Source: Symploca sp. SIO1C2 | GTDB lineage: Bacteria > Cyanobacteriota > Cyanobacteriia > Cyanobacteriales > Coleofasciculaceae | Reading direction: 5' to 3' | Assembly: GCA_010672925.1 (NCBI GenBank) | Contig: JAAHFP010000035.1 | Span: 1 to 64,000, forward strand | Length of the DNA stretch: 64,000 bases | Shown: positions 18,323 to 26,968 of the stretch, piece by piece | How the letters are laid out: each line of letters starts with the position of its first letter | Numbering within the stretch: the stretch's first letter is position 1 | The notes under the pieces: generated by a model | What the model saw: only the letters and a program-made list of their open reading frames with translations | The model's database searches: none | Told to the model about the DNA's origin: nothing | Program-made: the position numbers and the translations under genes

Positions 18323-18506
18323 AAATGGAGAATGGAGAATGGAGAATGGAGAATGGAGAATTAATTAGGGAATTGGTAATTGGTAATTGGTAAATGGGGA
18401 ATGGAGAATTAGGGAATTGGTAATTGGTAATTGGTTGCAACCTACCACCTACCACCTACCACCTACCACCTAACACCTACCACCTACCACCTACCACCTA
18501 ACACCT
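18323..18506. repeat. Three adjacent period-7 arrays (GGAGAAT, ATTGGTA, CCACCTA)
   Basis: The gap between the divergent phytase-like and TPR genes is almost entirely heptamer arrays: GGAGAAT (18325-18361), ATTGGTA with interruptions (18371-18436) and CCACCTA with TAACACC variants (18437-18506). Any promoter for either gene must lie within or beside these arrays. Confidence 0.85.
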
Positions 18507-18510
18507 AAAC

Positions 18511-20463
18511 ATGATAAATCCTATGAAGTGGGGAAGGACAATATTCTGGACTACCATGCTGTTGGTGTGTTTCAGTCCCCTAACACTGGCGCAAAGTGAT
18601 GAAGAAGGGCCGATTAATCCTCTGGAATTGGTCGAACCTTACCCAGAGGAACTTCAGTCTCAACCCCCAGAAGACGAAGAGTTAACTCCTGAAAACAAGA
18701 AGGAGTTGCGACAGTTTGCTGATCAACTCAACGCTCAGGCAGCAGCAGAGTATAATGCCGGTAACCCCCAGCAAGCTTTTGAAATCTGGTATCGAGCAAT
18801 CCGACTACAACGACAAGTGGGTACTCCCCTGGAAGAAGTGCAAACTTTAGGTAGGGTCGGGGAAATTGCCTGGGGTGACAATAATACTGTAGTCGTCCCA
18901 CAGGTTAGGGAGCGTTTGGAAACGATTCAACAGGAAGCAGAGGAGTCAAATACCTTAGATATAACCCTATTAAAGGCTTTTGCTAAAGCTTATGAACAAA
19001 TACGAGCGCCAGGAAAAGCTTTGGTGGTTTATGAACAAATTTTAGCCGATGACCGCCGCAGAGGTGATACAGAAGCGGAAGAAGCGACACTCAAAACTAT
19101 CGGAAAGCTTCATCTGGCATGGTTTGACTATCCCAAAGCGGCTCTAGTTTACGAGGAATTGTTAGCTAAAGCAGAGGTAAAAGGCGATAGTGAAGAAGAA
19201 CTGATCTATATCCAAGAATTAGCCTACATCTACAGCCAAAGCAAAGAAACAGCAAGGGCTGTGAAAATGAAGGAGCGCTTGGAGGCAATTTACCTGGCTC
19301 AAGACAACTTAACACCAATACCTGCTCTACAAATTTCTATTGCTTCTGATTACGCAACTCTTAATCAACTGGAAAAAGCTAGTGAAAAGTACCAAGAAGC
19401 TTATTTCCGGGCATTTTTAGTCGAACAATTTGCCTATGCTAGTGATGCCCTGGAAAAACTAGCACAATTGTATGGTTCCAATGCTCAGCAAGAGATTTCT
19501 TTAGAGATTTATGAGCTGTTACTCCAAATAGAAGGAAAGTATTATAACTATTATGGCTTGATGAATGCTTACGACCAAATAGGTCAGCTTTATCAGGAAC
19601 AGAAAGATTATCCTCAAGCGAGGAGAGCTTTTGAAAAAGGCTTAGAGTTAGCCAAGTCTATCAACTATGAGGAAAGTCATTTTCTCACTCGAATTGCAGA
19701 AATACCAGAGCAGGAAAGTGAAGCCCTAGTAATCAAAGATTTTGGTGAATTTTTACCACCGGAGCCGGTAACTCCTGAGGAACTTGGCTCTAACCCCCAA
19801 CAAGGTGTTGAAGCTCAAGAAGCTAGTCTCAACGCGATCGCTCAAGGTTATCGACAGTCCTATGACTATCTTCAAGCTGCTGCAACTTATGAACAATTAC
19901 TAATCTTAGCACAGGAACAGCTTGATCCTCTCAAGGAGTTAACTTACCTCAAGGAATTGATCGCAGTTTACGACGAAGCTCAACAACCGGAAAATGCTTT
20001 GAGAGTGAAGCAAAAATTGGAGACAAATTACATCGAGCAAGCAACCTTGGCTCCCTTACCAGCACTACAGATTGCTATTGCTTCTGACTATGAAACCTTG
20101 AACCAACTAGACCAAGCTAAGGAAAAATATCAGCAAGCTTATCTGCTAGCCTTTTCTTTACAAGAATATTCCCTTGCCAGCGATGCTCTACACAAGTTAG
20201 CAACATTATATCGTTCTAATAACCAACCCAATATAGCTTTGCAAATTTATCAGCAACTTCTTGTTGTTGAGCCGCAGTCTTACAATAGCTATGGCTTAAT
20301 GAAGACCTATGACCAAATGGGTCAAATTTATCTAGAACAAAACAACTACGCTCAAGCTGTGGCTGCTTTCCAAGAAGGATTAAGACTGGCACAGTTATTG
20401 GACTATAATGTTATCTATTTTGTCACTAAAATTCAGGAAACAACTCAACTTAGTTCTCAGTAG
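18511..20463 (+). CDS. Secreted TPR-repeat protein
   Basis: A 650-residue protein with a signal peptide (FWTTMLLVCFSPLTLAQS). An acidic, proline-rich linker of about 40 residues follows, then TPR-like helical repeats from about residue 70 to the end. The repeat region looks internally duplicated. The block LQISIASDYATLNQLEKASEKYQEAYF at about 275 recurs as LQIAIASDYETLNQLDQAKEKYQQAYL at about 525, each followed by a YNxYGLMxxYDQxGQxYxEQ block. TPRs mediate protein-protein contact, so a periplasmic scaffold role is likely. Similar exported TPR proteins are common in cyanobacteria. No enzyme domain is visible. Confidence 0.75.
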   Translation: MINPMKWGRTIFWTTMLLVCFSPLTLAQSDEEGPINPLELVEPYPEELQSQPPEDEELTPENKKELRQFADQLNAQAAAEYNAGNPQQAFEIWYRAIRLQRQVGTPLEEVQTLGRVGEIAWGDNNTVVVPQVRERLETIQQEAEESNTLDITLLKAFAKAYEQIRAPGKALVVYEQILADDRRRGDTEAEEATLKTIGKLHLAWFDYPKAALVYEELLAKAEVKGDSEEELIYIQELAYIYSQSKETARAVKMKERLEAIYLAQDNLTPIPALQISIASDYATLNQLEKASEKYQEAYFRAFLVEQFAYASDALEKLAQLYGSNAQQEISLEIYELLLQIEGKYYNYYGLMNAYDQIGQLYQEQKDYPQARRAFEKGLELAKSINYEESHFLTRIAEIPEQESEALVIKDFGEFLPPEPVTPEELGSNPQQGVEAQEASLNAIAQGYRQSYDYLQAAATYEQLLILAQEQLDPLKELTYLKELIAVYDEAQQPENALRVKQKLETNYIEQATLAPLPALQIAIASDYETLNQLDQAKEKYQQAYLLAFSLQEYSLASDALHKLATLYRSNNQPNIALQIYQQLLVVEPQSYNSYGLMKTYDQMGQIYLEQNNYAQAVAAFQEGLRLAQLLDYNVIYFVTKIQETTQLSSQ

Positions 20464-20487
20464 AAGGGATATCTGGAAAGAAATCCT

Positions 20488-20515
20488 GTAGAGACGCGCC
20501 ATGGCGCGTCTCTAC
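20488..20515. repeat. Perfect 28-bp palindrome GTAGAGACGCGCC + complement
   Basis: A perfect palindrome immediately after the TPR gene, with 14-bp arms. Palindromes of this GTAGAGACG...CGTCTCTAC type are widely dispersed in cyanobacterial genomes. It could act as a terminator. Confidence 0.8.
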
Positions 20516-20522
20516 TTCATAA

Positions 20523-20643
20523 GGTCAATCGAAACAATCAATTTTAATCCTGAAACAGTCAAATCTTATCCCTGTTGCCTGTTGTCTACCGAACCAAGTC
20601 TGTTTTCTACAGGCGTGCAAGATCTGAGGATAATGAAATCATG
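20523..20643 (-). repeat. Dispersed ~120-bp intergenic repeat, copy A (reverse)
   Basis: The reverse complement matches copy C at 59904-60029 along its length and copy B at 45805-45917 over its shared part. Shared blocks include GTCAAATCTTATC and GGCGTGCAAGAT. It is followed directly by another repeated segment (20644-20689) that also appears at the right edge of the window (63954-63999). Confidence 0.75.
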
Positions 20644-20689
20644 TATAGCGCTACGTGCTATGGTTAGGACATTAATAAAACCTGAAACC
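20644..20689 (+). repeat. Dispersed 46-bp repeat (also at 63954)
   Basis: The segment TATAGCGCTACG, then GACATTAATAAAACCTG, matches 63954-63999 with few changes. Both copies are intergenic. The copy at the right edge may continue outside the window. Confidence 0.7.
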
Positions 20690-20910
20690 TCGTCATAGCC
20701 TATTTTTGAATTTTGTTTGCGTAGCATGGTGAGCAAAGCGAGGCAAATTTTGAATTTTGAATTGCGCGTAGCGCTATATGCCGTATTTGGTATCGTATCA
20801 GTAATAAAATCTGATAAATTGAGCCCCAAATCGTATTGACATAAGTAGCAACCCATGCAGATACTAAGAAAACGTTGGCCATTTTCACCTTAAAGCTCAA
20901 GTAGCAAATA

Positions 20911-22020
20911 ATGACTTCATCTCTAATTAGTGATAAACCTTCCTCGAAAGTAACTTTCCCGAATGGGAATACTTTCAGGAAAACATTGAATGAAAGAGTA
21001 AAAAAATATTTTCAGGAAAACGATATTAAGCCTAACAATAATCCGGCGATGTATCTTAAAACTGCAATAATTTTAACCTGGATCTTTGGCGCTTGGGCAT
21101 TTATTCTTTTCGGGCCTGCAATAATGTGGCTCAAAGTCTTAGGCTGTATAGTCCTGGGTTTAGGAATAGGTGGTGGCGGTATGAGTGTTGCTCATGATGC
21201 GAATCATGGCAGTTATTCTACTAATTCTCGTATCAATAAGCTATTGGGTCTGGTTCATGACTTCCTTGGGGTATCAAGTTATTTGTGGAGATTTCGCCAT
21301 AATTTTCTTCATCATACCTACACAAATCTTGATGGCCACGATGTGGAAATTGATGGCAGTGGGGTAATCAGAATGTACCCCAATATGGAACACAAATGGT
21401 ATCATCAATTCCAACATTTATTTATTTGGTTTATCTATCCCATCATCCCCTTCTACTGGTCTATCAACGAGATGAAATTAATGGCCTCATCTCAAGGTAA
21501 ATATCTAAACTATAGCATTCCTAAGCTCAAAACGTCAGAATTGATAACTTTCTGGGGAATGAAATTACTCAATTTCGTCTTTTTTGTAATTATTCCTATC
21601 ACAGTTGGATATACGATTTGGCAAACTCTCCTAGGAGTCATGATTGCTTTCATGACTTATGGATTCGTAGTCTGTGAAGTATTTATGTTGGCTCATGTTC
21701 TAGAAGCTACAGAGTTTCCAGAAGTAGAACCAGAGTCGAATAGTATTAACGATGAATGGGCAATTTTTCAAATTAAAACTACAGCAGATTTTGCTCCTCA
21801 CAATCCGATACTAAACTGGTATATCGGGGGACTCAATTACCAAACAGTTCATCATCTCTTTCCCCATGTCTGCCATATTCACTATCCCAAGATTGCTCCA
21901 ATTTTGACAGAAGTTTGTGAAGAGTTTGGGGTGAAGTACAATGTTTATCCTACCTTCAGGGAAGCGATTGCTTCTAATTACCGTTGGCTCAAACTAATGG
22001 GAACGGCATCTAATGCCTAA
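20911..22020 (+). CDS. desD: Delta-6 acyl-lipid desaturase (DesD-like)
   Basis: A 369-residue integral membrane desaturase that adds a double bond at carbon 6 of fatty acids on membrane lipids, with electrons from ferredoxin. Three histidine boxes are visible: HDANH at about 95, HNFLHH at about 129, and QTVHHLF near 309, with Q replacing the first His as in front-end desaturases. Long hydrophobic segments separate the boxes. The sequence closely follows Synechocystis DesD by eye (HDVEIDGSG, ESNSINDEWAI, CHIHYPKIAPI, YPTFREAIASNYRWL). There is no N-terminal cytochrome b5 domain, as expected for bacterial DesD. It is a single gene with its own upstream gap. Confidence 0.9.
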   Translation: MTSSLISDKPSSKVTFPNGNTFRKTLNERVKKYFQENDIKPNNNPAMYLKTAIILTWIFGAWAFILFGPAIMWLKVLGCIVLGLGIGGGGMSVAHDANHGSYSTNSRINKLLGLVHDFLGVSSYLWRFRHNFLHHTYTNLDGHDVEIDGSGVIRMYPNMEHKWYHQFQHLFIWFIYPIIPFYWSINEMKLMASSQGKYLNYSIPKLKTSELITFWGMKLLNFVFFVIIPITVGYTIWQTLLGVMIAFMTYGFVVCEVFMLAHVLEATEFPEVEPESNSINDEWAIFQIKTTADFAPHNPILNWYIGGLNYQTVHHLFPHVCHIHYPKIAPILTEVCEEFGVKYNVYPTFREAIASNYRWLKLMGTASNA

Positions 22021-22070
22021 GGCTTATTTCCTTTCCTAAGTAGGTTTTATTCATAGCATTTGCCAGTCGA

Positions 22071-22101
22071 GATACCTGACTTCTTCAAGAAGTCAGGTAT
22101 C
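22071..22101. terminator. 31-bp palindrome between convergent genes
   Basis: GATACCTGACTTCTT, one base, then its perfect complement. It lies between the ends of desD (plus) and the DUF5615 gene (minus), where it can stop transcription from both sides. It belongs to the same palindrome family as 5115 and 23461. Confidence 0.65.
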
Positions 22102-22132
22102 TGGTAGTTATCGCTTACAAGTAGTTTATACT

Positions 22133-22477
22133 TTAAATAAATTCCACATTATTTTTCATTTGTTCAATTGTTTTAACAGAAACTAATTCAAGGATTTGTC
22201 GCAATTGTTCTCCAATAGAATAACGCTGTTGAGGAGCAAGTATTATTCCACTATGAACCTTCCCCTCAGTCAAATACTGAGTATGTAAGCGGTAAAAATA
22301 TCCTCGATTAAAAGTATATAGGACTCTTCCTTGACGAGTAGCATAATCTAATTGTTCTGAATCGGAGTATCCCAACATTCCTGCTTCTGTAGCAGTTATG
22401 ACATCGACTCCTCTTGCTCTTAAGGCTGCGACAAGAGCTTGATCCATCGAGTCTTCATCCAGATATAATGCCAACAT
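22133..22477 (-). CDS. DUF5615 PIN-like putative toxin
   Basis: A 114-residue protein read from the ATG at 22477, which directly follows the stop of the DUF433 gene; the longer frame would overlap that gene. LYLDEDSMDQALVAALRARG, the acidic start of a Mut7-C/PIN-like nuclease fold, is followed by VDVITATEAG and GRVLYTFNRGYF. The D-E pair near the N-terminus and a later Asp are the usual metal ligands. DUF5615 proteins are commonly encoded after DUF433 proteins, forming a predicted toxin-antitoxin pair. Activity as an RNase is inferred. Confidence 0.8.
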   Translation of the reverse strand: MLALYLDEDSMDQALVAALRARGVDVITATEAGMLGYSDSEQLDYATRQGRVLYTFNRGYFYRLHTQYLTEGKVHSGIILAPQQRYSIGEQLRQILELVSVKTIEQMKNNVEFI

Positions 22478-22479
22478 AA

Positions 22480-22785
22480 CTATCGATTGAGCTGAGACTG
22501 ACACCACTCCTGTTTAAATTGTTTCACTTCAGCTTCTTCTTGAGCTAAATCAGCCTCAATTTCTTCGCGATTGGCATGATAGTAAGTCAAAGCTGCATAA
22601 ATTTTCGCTAAATCTAGATTAGGATGTCCAATCCGATTTAAAATTTCTTCAGGAGTTAGTCCTAACTTATACCAAGAAACAAGGCGACGCACTGTAACTC
22701 CTGTACCAACAATTGTTGGTCTTCCTCCTCGAATTTCAGGAGAGCGATTGATTAAAGTTCCAATTTCAATTATTGTTGTAGTCAT
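22480..22785 (-). CDS. DUF433 putative antitoxin
   Basis: A 101-residue DUF433 protein: RSPEIRGGRPTIVGTGVTVRRLVSWYKLG, then TPEEILNRIGHPNLDLAKIYAALTYYHANREEI, the classic DUF433 helix-turn-helix pattern. It is followed without a gap by the DUF5615 gene, so the two are cotranscribed and probably translationally coupled. The likely role is DNA binding and neutralisation of the DUF5615 partner. Confidence 0.85.
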   Translation of the reverse strand: MTTTIIEIGTLINRSPEIRGGRPTIVGTGVTVRRLVSWYKLGLTPEEILNRIGHPNLDLAKIYAALTYYHANREEIEADLAQEEAEVKQFKQEWCQSQLNR

Positions 22786-22862
22786 TGCCTAACTGTGTGT
22801 TTGTTCAAGTGATAATTATATCAAATCTGATTTATATTTTGAAGTAGAAAAATGCGATCGCC

Positions 22863-23435
22863 CTACTCTTTGCCAAATACTTCAGATACTTTTAACTTCA
22901 GTTCCCTAAATCCTGAAGATAGCAGTAAATCATCATTACTAAAACTACCAACTTCGGCATAACTGTTTCCCTTCAGTTCTAAAATCAGGATGGTTTGAGT
23001 TTGGGGGTCAACAATCCAGTATTCAGGAATATCACAATCTTGATATTGCATTCTCTTAGCGATGTAGTCCCTATCTCTTTGTATATCTCCGGGACTAACT
23101 ACTTTAACCACTAATAGAGGAGGTGGCATAGAAAGGCGAATGGTGTTGCGCTTAGATAATTGCTGAATATGTTCTTCTCTAATGATGGTTAAGTCGGGAT
23201 AGCGGTTTTTGGGTTCACCTCTGACTTCTAATTCTAGTCCATGCCCTCGCACTCTACGATGTCCTACCAGTGAAGCAAGCTTCAGCAACAGAAAATTAGC
23301 AATTTCAACATTAAATCCTGATTCTGGCGGCATTTCAATCAATTCTCCATTAAATAACTCGTAGAGTTGCTCCGAATCGTCATTGTATGATAAGTACTCC
23401 TCAAAGGTTTCAAATCGAGGCTTGACGGTTAGCAT
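22863..23435 (-). CDS. Uma2-family protein with a changed active-site residue
   Basis: A 190-residue Uma2/DUF820 protein. The pattern is clear: FEEYLSYND, LYELFNGELIEMPPESG, RYPDLTIIREE, IPEYWIVDPQTQTI. The block that normally reads LLVVEVVSP reads PPLLVVKVVSPGD here, so the predicted catalytic Glu is Lys (codon AAA where GAA is usual). If the PD-(D/E)xK model of the family is right, this member may be inactive or altered. It lies between two toxin-antitoxin pairs on the same strand. A terminator-like palindrome separates it from the upstream pair. Confidence 0.8.
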   Translation of the reverse strand: MLTVKPRFETFEEYLSYNDDSEQLYELFNGELIEMPPESGFNVEIANFLLLKLASLVGHRRVRGHGLELEVRGEPKNRYPDLTIIREEHIQQLSKRNTIRLSMPPPLLVVKVVSPGDIQRDRDYIAKRMQYQDCDIPEYWIVDPQTQTILILELKGNSYAEVGSFSNDDLLLSSGFRELKLKVSEVFGKE

Positions 23436-23460
23436 AGGTTTTAGGATAGGTGGCTGTTGA

Positions 23461-23491
23461 GATACCTGACTTCCTGAAAAAGTCGGGTATC
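23461..23491. terminator. Hairpin GATACCTGACTT ... AAGTCGGGTATC
   Basis: 12-bp arms with a single T-G wobble, located between the end of the minus-strand toxin-antitoxin pair and the start of the Uma2 gene. It belongs to the same palindrome family as 5115 and 22071. Confidence 0.55.
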
Positions 23492-23558
23492 AATGCTTTC
23501 TAGTTTATTTCCTTACCAATTTGGATAGTGAGTTATATCAAGGGAACAACTCATAAGC

Positions 23559-23804
23559 TCAAGTCAGGGGAAGCTGAATATCTTCTAAGAAAATTCTGCC
23601 TTCCTCTTTTTTACTTTTGCGTGATTTTTCAATAATACTGATGAACTTGGGATTAATACTCAAACTAAGAGTTTCTAAATCAACATCTTCAATCGGAAAT
23701 AAAGCGGCAAGAGGCTGACCATTACGAGTTAGAATCAGAGGTTGCTCAGTTTTGTCATATTTCTCCAACAGTGAGCTAATCTCACTTATTTCAACTGTTT
23801 TCAT
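23559..23804 (-). CDS. Phd/YefM-type antitoxin
   Basis: An 81-residue antitoxin. VEISEISSLLEKYDKTEQPLILTRNGQPLAALFPIED is the DNA-binding Phd/YefM fold, including the usual RNGxPLAAL strand. The C-terminal part (KSRKSKKEEGRIFLEDI) would bind and mask the toxin. Its start overlaps the end of the upstream RelE-type gene by 4 bp, a toxin-first order. Autoregulation with the toxin as corepressor is typical for the family. Confidence 0.75.
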   Translation of the reverse strand: MKTVEISEISSLLEKYDKTEQPLILTRNGQPLAALFPIEDVDLETLSLSINPKFISIIEKSRKSKKEEGRIFLEDIQLPLT

Positions 23805-24097
23805 AGTTCAACTATTTCTCCACCAATACGAACTTGATTTCCTTCCTTAATCCCAATAGCACAAATATCTACGATTGATTCTTCTTCATCTACATCGTAG
23901 TACACCCGAAAGTCGCCTCTGCGCAATTCCCAAACTGCAATCAGGTTTGGACGCATCTGTTTACGGTTTCTAGTCGGTAAAGTTGGTTCATAACTCAACT
24001 GCTCAGTAATAGCACTTGCAATAATCCTTTGCTCCCTAGCTGTAAACCCTTGTAGGTGAGACAAGCTAATTCTTGAAAAAGCAATACGGTATGGCAA
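23801..24097 (-). CDS. RelE/ParE-type toxin
   Basis: A 98-residue toxin of the RelE/ParE superfamily. YRIAFSRISLSHLQGFTAREQRIIASAI forms the helical start. PTRNRKQMRPN and AVWELRRGDFRVYYDVDEE form the basic sheet, with WELRxGDxRVxY the signature strand. RelE members cut mRNA at the ribosome, while ParE members target gyrase; the sequence alone does not decide. It overlaps its antitoxin by 4 bp. Confidence 0.8.
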   Translation of the reverse strand: MPYRIAFSRISLSHLQGFTAREQRIIASAITEQLSYEPTLPTRNRKQMRPNLIAVWELRRGDFRVYYDVDEEESIVDICAIGIKEGNQVRIGGEIVEL

Positions 24098-24368
24098 GGT
24101 AGTAGGCTCTGGTTCTGGCTCTGAAATATATTATCACAGTCAAAAATTTATTTCATTAGCGCAGGCTAGTTCTGTAAAGCCTTCAGATAGCTACCATTTT
24201 TGTTTGCCTGCTGTTCAGCTTACGTAACGCAGCAGTAAGAGCTATTAATTAAAATCCAGATATTAATATATTTCCGACGGAACCACATTTTGCCTTTGAG
24301 CTCTGTCGGAAATCTATTACTTTAATTATCAACCTTTATATTTTGTTTGTCAAGACTATTCTTTGTCT

Positions 24369-25100
24369 TCAAGCTAATTTATGTAACGCAAACTTCACAA
24401 TCGAAGCAAGATCATCAGTTAATCGGCATAAACCTGTTTTCAGATGCCACTGCTGGACTTTGGTTGCAACCAGAAAGCCATGAGCAGAAGCATTTCGGAT
24501 AGCCTTAGACAGTTTTACCGCTTTTTCCCAAGAATCAATAGGCTGAGATTTCACCACCCACGTCTCAATAATTTTGTGATCGCCACTGGTGACACCTAAA
24601 AATTCTGCAAATTTTCCTTCTTCTTTATCACGCCATTTTTTAAGGCTCGACGTTTTATCTGGTGCAACTAAGGGGATATATTCAGGAAGACAGCACTTCT
24701 GTACAAACTTATTGATTTTATCAGGATCAGTATTTCTAGACTGATTATTCATTAATGCCTTAACAGTTATCTCAAATCCGCTGTATGTAATCACAAGTCG
24801 CCATTGATGCCCACGCAGCTTTTCATGAGGTGTACGATGAGGTTTGTTTTTACCAATAGCAGGTTCTTGCCATTCAGTAGCTGCCTTCATGAGAGCTACA
24901 CCTCGGCTAATTGCCTTAATTACACTATCTATATGGTCTAGGTCGTCAGAGTGTTCTGTATCAAAATACACAAGCTTTTTTTGAATCTTGATACGCTTAT
25001 CTTGGTCATCCTTCCAAGAGTTATCGGGGCTCCAAAAATTCCAGACATTATCCCATGCTTCCTCAAGGCTATTGTGACTGTTATGGGAAGAGTCAGTCAT
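24369..25100 (-). CDS. Hypothetical protein, possible abortive-infection or HEPN-like helical protein
   Basis: A 243-residue soluble protein, unrecognised. The frame extends to 25190, but that N-terminal stretch lies in a dispersed repeat (GTTGGGT ... ACCCAAC type). The ATG at 25100 follows AGGA and gives a natural start, MTDSSHNSHNSLEE. The sequence is rich in charged residues and Trp, with WRLVITYSGFEITVKALMNN in the middle and KLSKAIRNASAHGFLVATKVQQW near the end. The RNxxAHG segment resembles the RxxxxH motif of HEPN nucleases, but the match is weak. It has no operon partners. Confidence 0.5.
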   Translation of the reverse strand: MTDSSHNSHNSLEEAWDNVWNFWSPDNSWKDDQDKRIKIQKKLVYFDTEHSDDLDHIDSVIKAISRGVALMKAATEWQEPAIGKNKPHRTPHEKLRGHQWRLVITYSGFEITVKALMNNQSRNTDPDKINKFVQKCCLPEYIPLVAPDKTSSLKKWRDKEEGKFAEFLGVTSGDHKIIETWVVKSQPIDSWEKAVKLSKAIRNASAHGFLVATKVQQWHLKTGLCRLTDDLASIVKFALHKLA

Positions 25101-25124
25101 ACTTTCCTGGTGGCGTGACATGCC

Positions 25125-25243
25125 GAAAAATGTAGGTTGGGTGGAACGTTTACGCTTAGCGTAGGTCGAAGGAGAAGTCAAACCTAACACCTGAATGCGT
25201 TGTGTTGGGTTACGCTACCGCTCTACCCAACCCACCCATTCCA
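25125..25243. repeat. Imperfect inverted repeat with GTAGGTTGGGT / ACCCAACCCACC ends
   Basis: The segment has GTAGGTTGGGTGGAACG at the left and complementary TACCCAACCCACC at the right, with GCGTTGTGTTGGGTTACGCTACC inside. This is the common cyanobacterial 'TTGGGTTACGC' type of dispersed repeat. It sits just upstream of the hypothetical gene. Confidence 0.5.
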
Positions 25244-25289
25244 TTATTTTAGCTGTGCCAAACTACTAAGATACAGAATGCCGGTTAGA

Positions 25290-26465
25290 TCAATTTCTCA
25301 GTAATGGGTAATAAAGTTCTCCTCGACCACCAATACTACCAGCACGAATACCTGCAACTTGACCAGTACCGATAAAGTAATCAACACGACCAGTACCCTT
25401 AATCGCACTGCCAGTATCTTGGTCTAGCACATAGCGACTAACTTTACGGTATTCTAGCCTACCATTATTCAGAAAAGGAACAGGGGCATGAATCAGCGCC
25501 AGGGCTCCTGGAGGCATTAGGGATTTATCTGTAGCAATAGACCTTTCCGCAGTCAAAGGTACTTGGAGACTACCACTAGCAGGTTGTCCGTAAGTTTCCT
25601 TAAAGAAAATAAAACGTTTGTTCCGAGGCAAATATTGACTCATCAAACTTGGGTTTCTGCGGAAATAGTCGCTCATCACCGGTAGAGTCATACCATCTAG
25701 AGGCAATCTACCATCTCTGGCAAGTTCTCGACCAACGCTGTTATAGCCGTAATTAGTACTGCCTGCGTAGCCAACAGTTACCGTGCTCCCATTAGGTAAG
25801 CGGAGTTGAGAAGAACCTTGGATGTGAACCAAGAAAGCCTCAAAGCGATCGCGTAACCAGAACAGTTCATGACCTCGTAGGGGACTATTTAGCCCCATAC
25901 CATCTGCTCCTTCTAGTTGAGCACGAGTGGGGTGAGGCTTTCGCCAACTGGCTAAGTTAGCAGGTTTTCGATAAATAGGATAGCGATATTCTGCACTTGG
26001 CCTCCGACTAGCAGCATAAATTGGCTCAAAGTAGCCGGTGAAATAGACTGTACCCCGACCATCATTCCCAACTGACTTATAGAAAACAAACTCGCGATTA
26101 ATCGCTGCTTGCAATTCTACTGGGGAATTAACTGTAACTAACAGTTCCCGGAAACGGAGTAGGGAGCGTCGGACACGAGTTAGGGTTATCCCTCTAGTGG
26201 GATACTTTCGGTACGCTCGGACTGCTGCTGCTGTATTCAGGTAGCGTAGGCTATTGTCTATAGATCTTATTAGTGCTCCACGGTCTCCCTGTTGCCCTAA
26301 GTTTCCCCACAGCTGTTCATCAAAACCCAAGGAATTGGTTTTTGTCTGAGTATAACTCGAACTTACTGGTTGGAGTGCTACACGAGCTTGGGTAGAAGGG
26401 CTAGCAGTCAAAATAGCTATGGCTAAACTCAAGGAGAGCCAAGTAAATCCTTTTTTCATACTCAA
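25290..26465 (-). CDS. mltA: Membrane-bound lytic murein transglycosylase A
   Basis: A 391-residue exported enzyme that cleaves peptidoglycan glycan chains to 1,6-anhydro ends. It has a signal peptide (SLSLAIAILTASPSTQA). The MltA barrel runs from about 140: TVYFTGYFEPIYAASRRPSAEYRYPIYRKP, GHELFWLRDRFEAFLVHIQGSSQL and GYNSVGRELARDG. The 3D domain near the end contains DQDTGSAIKGTGRVDYFIG, carrying the three conserved aspartates. No lipobox is evident, so it may be soluble in the periplasm. Neighbours do not suggest a dedicated operon. Confidence 0.9.
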   Translation of the reverse strand: MSMKKGFTWLSLSLAIAILTASPSTQARVALQPVSSSYTQTKTNSLGFDEQLWGNLGQQGDRGALIRSIDNSLRYLNTAAAVRAYRKYPTRGITLTRVRRSLLRFRELLVTVNSPVELQAAINREFVFYKSVGNDGRGTVYFTGYFEPIYAASRRPSAEYRYPIYRKPANLASWRKPHPTRAQLEGADGMGLNSPLRGHELFWLRDRFEAFLVHIQGSSQLRLPNGSTVTVGYAGSTNYGYNSVGRELARDGRLPLDGMTLPVMSDYFRRNPSLMSQYLPRNKRFIFFKETYGQPASGSLQVPLTAERSIATDKSLMPPGALALIHAPVPFLNNGRLEYRKVSRYVLDQDTGSAIKGTGRVDYFIGTGQVAGIRAGSIGGRGELYYPLLRN

Positions 26466-26614
26466 CCAAAAAAGTCAAATAATCTCCAAAAGTTTTTTCC
26501 ACAGAAGGATAATAGCGCCAAAAGAGTGCTTTTTAGCTCCCCCAACGAATGAAAAAAACACTATCTCCTTCCTCTCCTCCTGCCTCGGAGCCTTTTTATT
26601 TCTAGCCAAGAATC

Positions 26615-26866
26615 CTAAAAACGCTCGACACTACCAGAGAAGATAGGTTCAACGCGAATAGCATTAACGCTGGAAGGACGTACCACCATGTACTCATTCT
26701 TGACATTTTTCATCGGTACGCTGATAAAGTCCTGGGAGGTCGCTTTGGGCATTAGTTCACCACTGTACCACTTCTGAAACTCTTGAATAGTCGGAAAACG
26801 CACCTCTTCCCGGTGTCCACCGGACAACATGATGTGTACAGCGTATTCATCTGGGGTTCTTGGCAT
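26615..26866 (-). CDS. Conserved small cyanobacterial protein
   Basis: An 83-residue soluble protein. It reads MPRTPDEYAVHIMLSGGHREEVRFPTIQEFQKWYSG..., with FISVPMKNVKNEYMVVRPSSVNAIRVEPIFSGSVERF at the end. I recall near-identical short proteins in many cyanobacteria, without a known function. The even codon use and strong conservation support it as a real gene. Confidence 0.7.
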   Translation of the reverse strand: MPRTPDEYAVHIMLSGGHREEVRFPTIQEFQKWYSGELMPKATSQDFISVPMKNVKNEYMVVRPSSVNAIRVEPIFSGSVERF

Positions 26867-26968
26867 GAAAAATAATCCTTAGTCCATCCAAATTATTATG
26901 AAACTAACAGGGTGGAAAATCACACCTAGTTAGGCTGATAGATCAGCAAGATACACCTGCTAGCTCAA

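Noticed and set aside
20566-20900. Two overlapping minus-strand open frames in the gap before desD
   Set aside because: They lie within dispersed repeats A and the 46-bp repeat, differ in frame, and show no conserved features.
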